Assembly (NCBI GenBank): GCA_030704615.1
Contig: CM060733.1
Span: 71,920,001 to 71,984,000, forward strand
DNA: 64,000 nucleotides
Direction of reading: 5' to 3'
DNA from: Takakia lepidozioides
Taxonomy: Eukaryota > Streptophyta > Takakiopsida > Takakiales > Takakiaceae
Positions 1-11,600 of the stretch are shown here, one piece after another. The notes under the pieces are model-generated. The model searched no databases. It was not told where the DNA came from and saw only the letters and a program-made list of their open reading frames with translations. Numbering within the stretch: the first letter of the stretch is position 1; each line of letters begins with the position of its first letter. The position numbers were made by a program, and so were the translations under genes.

Positions 1-1560
1 TAGAGCATCGATCACACACCAGCATGGGGATGCCCCTCTAGCAGACCCACACAAACATGCACCTCACTCAAACTTGCAGATACCAATGCCACCGCTTGGT
101 CAATCATGCCATCAACATCGGAAGGTGACATGGCGCACAATTACGCACATGGTCCTTCCAAGTTATGCCATCCCGACCCTCCAAGACCAAGACGCCTGAG
201 GGCAAAACCTCTCGAACCCTCAAAAATAATAACACGTCTACAATTACAATGGCAAGGTTCTCGAAAGCCATGGGCATGACTTTCTTGAATAACTCTCGCA
301 CGCTGCTCACATGCACGTGCCCACACGTCCGGATCATCAAGATTAAGAACTGTAGCAGCTTCTCTGCGAATGGATGTAGGCAAATCCGGCTCTCAGCCAA
401 CAAAGAGAAGAAAGTTATGGTGAGAGGGGGAGGCAAGTTGATGCTTGCTTGCTGAACCTGTAGCCATAGCTAACCAGGATAACTGAAGGTCCCAATCTCC
501 TAGGTGTCCCTTCTGCAAGCCATACTTGCGCAAACCCCTCTTTACTGTCTGAACAACTCTCTCTGCCAAGCCATCGGCCTCAGGATGATCCCGAGAGTGG
601 TGCGGTGGTCATCAAGGCCTTGTCAACAAAACTCTGAACAACTCCCCAAGAACTCTCTCCCTTGGTCCGTGAGTACCTCAGCTGGAGCACCGAATCGGCC
701 TAAGCACACAATCCAAGAATGCATACGCAGCTCCCTCACTAGCCTTATCAGGAAATGGAACCAACTCAATCCACTTGGAGAAGTGCTCCACCACATCACA
801 AAAACGTACTGTTATGGCGAATGGTCAGTGTGAAGGGCAACGGCCTGCGAAGTCAAGACTCCACCTGTAGCCAATCCCATGATCTGGAAGAGGGTGTGCA
901 ATTGTGAGTAGGGGCGTTGAATGAAGAACGCACCCTGTTAACACACCATGCACCTAGCCACAAATTGTTGCACCTCTGTGTGCATACCACGCCACCAATA
1001 CTGCCCCTGCGCAGTATTGACTATGAGTGCGTCGCACCCCAAAATGCCCCAACTCCTCATGGGCATGCCGCACTAACCGCGTGCCGCTGTGTTGGGTGAG
1101 CGCAACAATCCTCACTCAACCATCTTCCCACACTCCGAGAGCAGGTGTGTCCCCTCCCACTTGAACCTTTTGGCTCGTTGTAGGATCCGATCCCTCTCCT
1201 TAGCAGTCACAGTGGCTGCCGTGTCTCCAGTGCGAAGATAGATCGTCAACACAGCTGAATCCTCATGTATATCTTTGACGCCACCTTGCTCATTGCTGAC
1301 CTCAGGGTCCTCAGACATTTGATCTACAATCATCCCTGTTGCAAGTCCAACCTGGCCTTCCGCTGCCAAGATACACAGAAAGCAGAAGAGCATGCCATCT
1401 CGGGCACCATCTCCATCCAGTCCACCATGCCACCGAGCTCCAGTGTCAATCCTGTGGCTCGCGGCAGGATTGCGACTCAACCCATCTGCAGTGCGATGAC
1501 CAAACCCGCGTCGATGCACAACTGTGAAAGTCATGACTCTGAAGGATGAGCTGTGCCCAC
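1..1560 (-). mobile_element. Ty3/gypsy pol 3' part (RNase H end, integrase), decayed
   Basis: Reading the minus strand from about 1,534 downward gives the RNase H/integrase linker (FTVVHRRGFGHRTADGLSRN), then an integrase zinc-binding stretch around HEELGHFG (about 1,050), then the start of the catalytic core (WSLDFAG, near 860) and FSKWIELVPFPDK (near 800). These are typical of Ty3/gypsy pol. The reading frame changes several times (for example near 1,110 and 560) and contains stops, so no enzyme could be made. The element runs off the left edge and no LTR is visible. It appears to be an old remnant. It is diverged from the gypsy copy at the right end, which lies in the other orientation. 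Confidence 0.8.
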
Positions 1561-2848
1561 CGGTGTTTTTGCAAGATTCCCCGTAAGCTTGTTCTGCACT
1601 CCTATCAACTACTTGCAGTGGCTTTTTGGGATTCCGACGTGATCTGCGACGTCAATCAGTACAGAGAATGCACAAGCAATCAATCCAACCTGCCTTCAGG
1701 GAGATTGCGAAGAAGATGGGGCGTGGATGATGAAGCTAACACACATACAGATAGGGACACTCCCGCCCGCCCCAAACCCCGGCTTGAAAAATTCGAAGTC
1801 CTGGGGGGAAACCACTCACCACATTAAAAGCAAGTGTGGCGGATTCTGCCACTTTTTCGGCCTGATTCTCAAGCCGAATCGGCCACCCAGGGCAAAATCG
1901 GCAGGGATGGCCGATTGCGCACAGAGGACGGCAGACCCAAGGCCCATGTCTATCGGCCATCAATCAACCCCACATCCCCCTGACGCTCGCCCCGTTTATA
2001 TCCTCTCCAGGGCTCTGAATCTGGGCAATCGATAATCGAACCTCAATCATATTGCGCCACGTAGCGGCGTGAATTCGCCACACCGCTCGCCCAAAGGCCG
2101 CTTATAGGGCAGAGTCGGCCAAACGCGGCCCGTTTCTAGTACGAATTGCGGAGCGGAGCTACATTGCTGATGCCGAGTACTTATCATGTAGTATATACAA
2201 TTTTATAGTAAACAGTAATTGAGAAAAATACAGACGATAACATTCCCCTGCAAGAAATTCAGCAGCAAATACATCATCCATTTGTAAATGTTGAATCTCC
2301 CAAGTCAGTGGATAATGACAACTTGAAAATCTCTTTGATAATAGCTTTCAGAATAATAATATTATCTCTGAGTTGGACAAAAATTAAAGCTGGGAAAGAA
2401 AGAGAATATAGGGCAAGCCAAAATCGTAAAGAATTTTGGGAAAAATTCCTTTGTATTTTGCGGGGCCTTACACTTGTGAACACCACTCTAGGGTTAAGTG
2501 CAGGGACGTTCACGAGTGGAACGCCAGGCTGGCAGAGTGGGCTCCTGGAACGCACTCCTCTTACCCCTCCCTTCTTTCTTTTCGACTTCTTCCCCCTTCC
2601 TTCTGATTTCTTTCTGGCATCTTTTCTGAAATCAAGTCATCTAAATGTCAAGTAAATTCTCATTGAAAGTCTGCAGTAACATGCCCATTCAACATTTATT
2701 GAATCACAGAATGAGTCTCAGATCTCAATTGTCAAGTCTAGATCTCAGATCTCAACTCTACATCTCAGATCTTGATCTCAAGGATGTACATCATGAAATG
2801 AAATTGAACTTGAAAGAATCTATACCTACATCAGGGAGGTGAAAAGTT
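1561..2848. other. Intergenic, no supported gene
   Basis: No reading frame here looks like a protein. The 1,840-2,130 part is rich in short TCGGCC/GGCCGA words (for example 1,855, 1,879, 1,909, 1,962, 2,117). The 2,140-2,480 part is AT-rich. It may be flanking DNA or an unrecognised non-autonomous element. Confidence 0.5.
2712..2790. repeat. Short direct repeats of (C)AGATCTCA
   Basis: The word AGATCTCA or a one-base variant recurs at least five times in about 75 bases (2,718, 2,740, 2,748, 2,763, 2,770). It is a simple degenerate tandem repeat with no evident function. Confidence 0.6.
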
Positions 2849-4932
2849 TCAATTTGTAGTTGGGGGAACATTCTCTTGGTCCTCTTTTCTGATCGAGTTT
2901 GGAATCTGAAGCTCTCTCAACAATTTAGCACCGGCATGAGGATCTACGATATTGATTATCGTGATAGGACAGTTTGACGTGTTTTCAAACTTGTGGCCTG
3001 AACGAGTAACATTGATAGCAGAAGCACCCCCAAAATTGCTGCGACCTTTCATACGTTCTCTGTAGCGATTGACAAATTACCTGCAGCACTGTCCCAAAAT
3101 GCATCATCCTGCAGATGAAATGCTGCACGGTTCTTTAACAGGCACAGTAACCACTGCATGCGAAGCACATGGAACAGTTCCAGTAAAGTCTGTTGAATTA
3201 TCAGATTCAAGTCCAGTCGAAAGATGAACTGATTGAGCCACATCGTTAGCACCTTCCACCTGAAGGAAATCAGAAGCTTCAGATTCTACGAATTTTTTGT
3301 ACGTCTCGGTCTCTTCCACCAGTGCTTCCTCAAACTTTAAGGGTTTTCCATTCACCGCTTCACTTGCAATGACACCCATATCTCTAAATGGAAACCAGCT
3401 TCCGATAATGTTTGGTTCATGAAGAGTCCAGTCGGTGTGAACACCTTGAGAAATATAACGAGAAATATGACTTCTGACATGCCTGAGCTGGCTGCTAAGA
3501 TCATTACAAACAAGATAGGACGCAACACTGGAATTACACGTATGGAAGAGGCCTTTGTGCCGATCGAGTACGGGATGGAGTTATCGGGTCATAGAGATCC
3601 AAAGTCATACTCGAAATACAACAGAATCACTAAACATATTTTTGGTGTCAGAAAAATTGGATGAGGGCCTGGCTCTTCTGAAGTCCAACGTGGACGGTGG
3701 GACATAAGGATTTTGTATGTCGCAATGACATCGGCCACATGACAGTCCACTGGCATCCTCTGTTGTTCAACTGAACACCTTATAATATCAACTCTCCAGT
3801 TTTTGTACATTGCTTGTGTGAATCGTAGCACTTTTGTCCCTGTTGGCAGAACATGTAATTTGAAATCTGCGTCAGTAATACTCCTTAGTTCTGATGATGC
3901 TCGAATAAAAAAACACTTTGTGCAGTACCATCCAAAACGGAAGTTCACTCCATTTGGAGTAGTTGCTTGACACTTATCCTGTGATAGCATCTTCAATTCT
4001 TCAGCAGGGCTAAGAACATCACTTCTCTTAGTTTTCCTGCCCATTCCAGCTTTTCGAGCCCTAGTAGCGGCTTCACTACCGGCATCTCTTACTTTCTTAA
4101 ACCTGGAATCGTGGAAAATGCGAATTGGATCATGTTGTATAAAATCTCTTGATTGGTAGCATCTCGAGGGCAATCTTCAGAATTGAGCAGATTACCATCT
4201 TCATCAAATTCTTCGCCAGGGTTGAAATCGCCATGAACATCAGATACTGGGACATCTATTCTTCCAATAGATTCGAACCGACTCGAAGACATGTACATTG
4301 CAGAATGAAAATCCTCTCGATCATTTGTAGTAACATCATGCATCAACTCAGGAAACGAGGTATTGACATGAGGATCTATCGTTGGAGGTAACTCATGAAC
4401 AAGTGCTGGAGAAACAAATGATTCAGGGATGTCCTTATCAAGTCCAAGATCAAAAGCATCAAAAAAGTCAGATGTAGGGATTAATTCAATTTGCTCAACT
4501 GCAGGTATCAAAGGTTTCAACTCTGACTCAGTAACTGAAGGAATAGATGAAGCATCCATTGATTCTTCTGTAATTCTCTCAAGAACAATATCAGAAGCTA
4601 CATCAAGGACTGAACCCTTAGTTTCACTCAAAACCACTGCAGAAAGCGGATCCACGACATGTGTAACAACTGGATGAGGCAAAACTGACAGGTGCATCTG
4701 GAGTATCAACTGCACAACTAGTAATTACACGAGGAAGCGACCGTAGAGGCAATGAAACTGCGCTCGTAAATGCTACTGAAGTAGCACCAACACACTTTGT
4801 AGCACGACCGCCGAAAACATCGTCGACAGACCGCAAAGGATCACTAGAAACTGTCTGCGCAATAGAAACTTCTAATGAAGGTCTCTCGTAATGTACTCGC
4901 AGCTTCTTACTACAATTTTCATTACCTTCCAT
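2849..4932 (-). pseudogene. Crypton-like tyrosine recombinase gene, frameshifted and rearranged
   Basis: The minus strand codes, in pieces, for one long protein. An ATG at 4,932 starts MEGNENCSKK. The frame shifts near 4,690, runs through an acidic region (VLERITEESMDASS, DVHGDFNPGEEFDEDG), shifts again near 4,095, and continues with KVRDAGSEAATRARKAGMGR, FRFGWYCTKCFF and MPVDCHVADVIATYKILMS to about 3,665. Further minus-strand coding (GVIASEAVNGKPLKFEEALV, then an end in EDQENVPPTTN) lies below 3,379. The missing recombinase active-site part is found inverted at 3,410-3,664. The layout (acidic N-terminus, then a tyrosine recombinase of the Crypton/DUF3504 kind) supports a Crypton-derived gene or element. 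Two frameshifts plus the inversion make it non-functional. Whether it was a mobile element or a domesticated gene cannot be told. Confidence 0.65.
3410..3664 (+). pseudogene. Inverted segment holding the tyrosine recombinase catalytic C-terminus
   Basis: Read on the plus strand, 3,419-3,664 encodes SPVGVNTLRNITRNMTSD, then IGRNTGITRMEEAFVPIEYG, then ELSGHRDPKSYSKYN. This matches the order R (in GRNTGITRM), HxxR (GHRDPKS) and a tyrosine (SYSKYN) expected near the end of Crypton-type recombinases. The first conserved His of the TNHxxR box reads Lys (TNKIGR). The rest of the protein lies on the minus strand on both sides, so this piece of about 250 bases appears to have flipped in place. No stop interrupts it. 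Confidence 0.65.
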
Positions 4933-5107
4933 GATGAGGATGCAGAAAAGAACAGACAACAAACTACTATTGAATGCACAAAACGAGCACATACCGACAG
5001 CGGCCAAAACAACACTGAAAAACGATCGAAATGTCAAGACCACTTGAGGTGACACCGTGCTGGAAAGATGATAAAGATAAAGACGGGGACCCAAAATTCT
5101 TTGCGTG

Positions 5108-5149
5108 GGGTAAAGCACCTGGGCTCGGTGGTTCCCAGGTGCTTTACCC
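5108..5149. repeat. Perfect 16-bp inverted repeat (hairpin)
   Basis: GGGTAAAGCACCTGGG at 5,108-5,123 is followed after a 10-base loop by its exact reverse complement at 5,134-5,149. It lies between the recombinase pseudogene and the 5' end of the dehydrogenase gene. It may be the end of a small foldback element or a regulatory stem. Nothing nearby decides between these. Confidence 0.85.
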
Positions 5150-5631
5150 TATACGTTGTCATACGAGGCAACAAGCTTTACAAACTTATCAAGTCAGTGC
5201 GATGCCTGCCTTGGCATCGAAAATGCTTGACCTGCCACAACCCTCGAACAAATTATCAGTAACTGAGAACTATGTGTGGGAGCTCATCGTTCCCTGTGAA
5301 AATTGATGATTGGATCCACGGATGCGATGGTCATAAGTCTGAAGTGTAATGAGTAGGTAAGGAGTAATGAGGGCAGTGGTGGGTGAAGGTATCAAGTATC
5401 CACATTGTCTGAAGCAGTAGGCACCAAATGAAGTTAAAGTGTGTTTAACGTCCACCGAATTACAGAGCGTACTGCTCTATGCACAGTCCTTTACAACCGG
5501 CGCTTCGTGTCGTGATCCTGCCGTGTCATCTTCTCCATCCTTAACAGTGCTTCGCGAATTTCTCGCATGGTGAAGAATTTCTCTTTCGTTGGGTTGACTT
5601 TGAATTCTGTAATTCTCATTGCAATTCCGTC

Positions 5632-8600
5632 ATGAGGTGGGAAGGGGGATCTCTTTCTCTCTCTCGTCTGGGCTCTAGATCGTCTGCCTGGTATAAGAAT
5701 GTTTGGAATTCAGACGACTGCTTCGTCGCAGCTCTGTCATCTGGGAGGTGGAGATCTTCTAGCACAGTCGAGGCGCCAGTAGAAGGACAGAAGCTGGTGG
5801 ACAGCCAGGATGGGAAGAAGAAAATGAACCTGTTTTCGGCCATAAATCATGCCCTTTACACTGCACTCGACACGGATCCCAGGTGCTTCCCTTTCTTGTA
5901 CAGGCTTTGATTACAGTGTATCTTTATTTCATTTTGGTTTGTTCGAAAGCATATGGAGAATTTGCGTCAACATTATGTCTGTATACTGCCTATGCAAGAG
6001 GAGAGAAGTTTGTTTATTTTTGTGGATGAGACTGAAACATAGTGGTGTGTCCTGGTCAACCAATTCAACTGTCATGGAGTTTGCCTACTTGATAGAATCA
6101 AGAAGGTGATGTATGGTTAGATTGTAAATAATGCTGAAACTACGGAGCATCTGGGCAGGTCGTATGTATTCGGTGAGGATGTGAGTTTTGGAGGTGTATT
6201 CCGATGCACCACTGGATTGCGCGACAAGTTTGGCCAGCACCGTGTGTTCAACACCCCTCTCTGTGAACAGGTAACATATCACTCACGCACAGTCCTTTTG
6301 CAGTACAGAGGCGAACTAAAGGCAATTCGGTACACTCATGGGTACGCTCCTGATGACGTGTGGCAGGGAATTGTGGGCTTTGGCATCGGCTTAGCCTCCA
6401 TGGTAACCACCCCCACTTCCCTTCCCTTCCCAGCCTCTCCCTCTGTCATAGACATAATGAATATCTCTCTTCTCCCTTCACCAATTTATGTCTCTTCTTT
6501 TTTCACTCTTATGTGACATTTATTGGTTTTTTTGCCATGGACTTGTTCACTTTTTTATTTCATGGGTGTTTTGGGAGATTGGCAGCTATCCAGGAGTATC
6601 AACATAGCGACTAGGTATATATGTCTTGATTTTTATCTGTACAAGTGTTGCATGGTTCCAGGGCAATCGAGCCATAGCTGAAATCCAGTTTGCCGACTAT
6701 ATCTACCCTGCATTTGACCAGGTCTGTTGTTGGTCCTCCTTAATATTGGTCCATTGTCTGCTATACTGCAATCATCTGCCAATAGCTTATGCTGGAGCTT
6801 TATGGTCAGTGACTCTATTGCCCCCTGTGGTTGGGTGACAGTCAAAGTATTTGAAGGTGAATCTGAGTGGTAGTATGCCAAATCTTGCATGAGTAATGTG
6901 GAGTTAATTGAAGACTATCAAGAGACTGAACTTTGTGCATCGGCGCCATTGAATTCGTGAGCAACATGTGTGAAGGATTTTTGAAATGGAAATCTGACTA
7001 GCTCCACTATGATATTGCAGATAGTCAATGAGGCTGCAAAGTATCGTTATAGAAGTGGAAATCAGTTCAATACTGGAGGTCTGTTGCTCATCTCTGCCAC
7101 CTCTCTGTCTCGCTGTGCTTGTGCATTCCCAAGTGGCTAAAGGTCATAGCACCATACACCTAGCTTTCCCAGATTGGATGTGGACATAGATTCTGTAGCC
7201 ATACTTGAGATCATCACAAAGGGAGGCAGACAGACAAACATTAGTGACATGGCACATACCTTGTGTGGGTGAGAGGCACATCAAATACTAAGCGTTGGAA
7301 GTCATTGACTCCTTATGAGAGATTTTCAGCATAAAATTCCCCAAGCTATATTTTCTTACATCCAATTATTGAACATGAATGCATAATTTTCATGAACCTT
7401 GTGCACATGCAGGACTCACAGTAAGGGCACCATATGGAGCAGTGGGCCATGGAGGGCACTACCACTCACAGTCTCCAGAAGCTTTTTTCTGTCATGTCCC
7501 TGGTATCAAGGTGGGTGGCACTCCCACAGCCCACACTCTCTGCTTTTTATTTCTCTCTGAGAGATACACTACATATTTTCGATAACTATCAATTCTTTTT
7601 TGCTCAAATTACTGCTACTATCTCTTAATGACTGGAATACGTCATTGTAGAAACACATTATATGTTTGACTATGGTTATGTGGCAAGCAAACATTTGTGA
7701 AAACATCTATTCTATCCAGAGTCAATCACACACATAATCGTGTAAAACATAGAACTAGATTAAATAGATCTTACATCAAGAGAGAAAGTGTTCACAAGAG
7801 AGATCTACACTCTCTGTGTCTCGGCTGAGTCTGGTGGTTCTACATCTACTCAACTGTTGAGCTCTGTACCGTTCCACACTCCTTGGTGACTTCAACCACC
7901 TACCACTTCAGATGTAAGACTTGGATGTAACTGCACATCCTTAATCTATAATCTAGTACATCCTACACTATACATTGACAGAGAATTATAGATGTATTCC
8001 TTCACTCCCACTAATACTCTGGCAGTATATACGTAGTGTCTTCCATCTTATTTGAATCTTGCTCCGGCTTCTTGTTCCACTTCAATCCAGCCCCTCTCGC
8101 ACAAATAAAGTGTTTCTCCTTCGGAACGCTCTTCGTCAAGAAATCAGCAATCATTTCAGATGTTGGAAGGTACTCCAATGTCACTTCCTTCGACTGGACC
8201 TTTTCTCGTATGTAGTGATACGGGATGTCAATATGCTTACTACGAGCATGAAACTTAGGATTTGCAGATAGCGCTATTGCACTTTGATTATCTGCATAAA
8301 TTATAATAGCCTTCTTCTGAACAAATCCCAAGTCCATCATCAGACTCCTGAGCCACACTGCCTTTGCTGCAGCCTTTGATAAAGCCATGTATTCGGATTC
8401 AGTACTTGACAAAGCCACGGACCTCTGCCTTTTGCTTGATCAGCTTATTGCACCACCTGCTAGCTTGAAGCAAAAACCCGATGTTGAACGTCGAGTGTCT
8501 ATGTCTCCAGCCCAATCCGCGTCTGAAAAACCTATTAGGGTTGCTCCTTTGTCCGATTTACAATACTGAATTCCAATGTGAAGAGTACCTTTTATGTACC

Positions 8601-11600
8601 TCATCACCCTCTTTGTTGCCTGCCAATGAGGCTCTCCGGGGTTCGATAGGAATTGAGCGAGACTACCCACTGCAAATGAGCAATCAAGTCGGGTGTTGAC
8701 AACAACATGCATCAAACAACCCCCGACTGCTTGTGAATAAGGCACTTCTTGCATCAAAGCTTTTCCATATTCAGTTTCTAGGCAATCTGACTTTGTTAGC
8801 TTCTCCCTGGTCTCCATTGGGATGCTAATTGGCTTACAATTTTCCATTTCAAATCTTTGCAGCACTCCAAGCAAATACCTTTCTCTGATCCATCCTTCTC
8901 CCCTGTTTCTTGAAATCTGCATCCCAAGGCAGTAGTGGATCTCCCCCATATCCATCATTTCAAATTCAGATTCGAGGAGCTTCTTGATCTCTTGCAAGAA
9001 ATTCACATCATTGCTAGCCAATATAGTATCATCAACATATAATGCCAGAATAAGGTAACTCGTGCTCTTCCGCTGCACGTAGACGTTCGAATCAGCTACG
9101 CTTCGATCAAACCCTATTGTCATCAAATAGGTGTCAAATCTTTGGTACCATGCCCGTGATGATTGCTTGAGCCCGTAAAGTGATTTGTTCAGCTTACAAG
9201 CTAAACCAGATTTGCTCTCTTGTATAACTCCTTCTAGGAACTCCATATAAATGTCTTCTTCTATGAAACCATTCAAGAAGGTAGTCTTAACATCAAGTTG
9301 TTGAACTTTCAAATCAAACTGAGCCGCAAGCGCAAGTATCACTCGTATAGATGCTAATTTGACTACTGGTGAAAAGGTCTATGTATAATCTAGTCCAGAT
9401 ATCTGTGAGTATCCTTTTGCTACCAATCTTGCTTTATAGCGATCCACACTCCCATCTGCCCGAAGTTTTACTTTGAACAGCCATTTACACTGTAACCCTT
9501 AGTCTGTTCACTATAGCCCAAAAATGTACACTCGACAGTGTGTGAGTTTGCGTCTATTATCCTTCTGTACTAGTGCAAAGGCTCTACAGCCAAAGACTTT
9601 CAAAGTGTGATACATCATGTTTCACACCTGTCCATAACTCTATGGGTGTTTTGTTATTCTGTAGAGCTTTGGTTGGTGACCTATTTTGTAGGTATGTGGC
9701 AGTCATAAGAGCTTCACCCCAATAGACATTTGGTAAGCTAGCATGGTGTAGCATGGAAAGTACTGCTTCCACTAAGGTCCTATTTTTCCTCTCAGACACC
9801 CCATTCTGTTGTGGTGTTCCTGCTACAGTAAACTGCCTCTTTATGCCACTCTCTTGACAGAATAAATTAAACTCATTAGAAATGTATTCACCACCCCCAT
9901 CAGCCCTTAGAACCTTGATCTTCTTACTTAGCTGATTTTCAACCAGTAACTTATACTGTTTAAACCTCTCAAATGCCTCTGACTTTTGTTTTAACAAATA
10001 AACAACAGTAAACCTTGAAAGATCATCTATAAATGTGATGAAATACTTAAACCCGTTGTGTGTGAGAGTTTGCATCGGTCCACAAATGTCAGTATGTACG
10101 AGGCCTAACAGTTCAGTAGCTCTCGTGCCTCCCTCTACAGGGAATTTCTCTCGGTGTTGTTTTCCTGAGATGCAATCTCTACATAATGTTAGTTTCCTAA
10201 CATCTACTGAATCCAGCCCTCTAACCATTGAGTTAGTTTGCATCTGATGCATTCTAGCTTGGTTCATATGACCTAATCTACAGTGCCATAGGTCTGCCTT
10301 ATTAGTCTCTAAGACAGTTGGCATTGCCATGACTTGTGAGTTCTGTAATGCAGTTCCTAGCTTATAGAGTCCGTTCTCTATCTCACATTTTGCTATGAGA
10401 TTTCCTTTGGAATTCTTCAGGTTACAGCAACATTCTTTTATGTTCATCTCTCCCCCAGCTAGGTCTAATTGCTTAACAGAAAATAAATTCTTCTTGAGAC
10501 CTAGCACATGGAGCACGTCAGGTACCTCCCTTCGCTGTCCATTGCACAACAACACAATGGCTGACCCTTGGCCTGTTATTTCATATGTTGAGTCATCCCC
10601 TAAATAGACAACCTGTCCATGTCTCCACTCTTTGTATATCGCAAAAGTGTGTATATCATACGCCATGTGCTGTGTGGCTCCTGTGTCCACATACCAAGTT
10701 GAATCTTTCCCTTTACTTATGATCATCGCTGCTACATAGAGCTGATTGCCTTCTACTGCAACATGTCCTTGTGTTGCTTGTTTATTTGTTGCTTCAGCTG
10801 CAATCCTCTTCCTGCAGTCCTTAATCATATGTCCAAACTTCTTACAGAAAAAACACTTTATTTGATTCTTCTTTCCTTTATTTGAGTTTGATCCTTCGCC
10901 ATCCTCCTTCTTGACACTACTTTTGTCCTCATTTTGCTTCTTCCTATTAAAACTATTATATGTACTAGACTTCTGTCCAGAATATAATGCAGTTTTTGAA
11001 TCTGTAGCAGGTCCTAGACTCATCATTAAAGTTTCTCCTGTATTAAGTCTGTAATTAAAGACTGTAGACTTATATTCGGTTGTCTCCTAAAAGAGCCTAT
11101 AAATGTTCGATAACTCATCGGCATACTCCTCATTAGGGATAAGACAACATCCTCGTCTGACACAGGGGAACCAGCAGCGGAAAGCTGTTCTAGCAAAGAT
11201 CTGAAGACATGTATATGCTTAGTGACATTTTCATTCTCTTTCATTTTTTAAGTTTGAATTTTGTCTCTAAGGTACATTTTGGTTACTGCATCCTTTGATT
11301 CATATAACCTTGTCAACTGTCGGTATGCTTCAAAAGCTGATGTACACGACTGTACATGTGACACTACACTATTGTCCAAGCAGTTATTAATTATGGTGAG
11401 TGAGAGGGCATCTCTCTCTTCCTAGTTTACTATACTCCCAACACCTGTGGCTGGAAGCGCTTGCTGCCCAGCAGCAATCTGTGCTGCCGTGGGAGCCACT
11501 AGTTTTAACTCTGTCCCTACGACTAGAGCCCATAGTTTTTCTGCTTTTAACAGTAGTGTTACTCTATGCTTCCACACATGGAAGTATGTGCCGTCAAACT

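Noticed and set aside
5455-5490. Shared words between 5,455 and 16,618 (ACAGAGC.TACTGCTC)
   Set aside because: The similarity covers about 20 bases only and has no clear ends, so a repeat family could not be supported.
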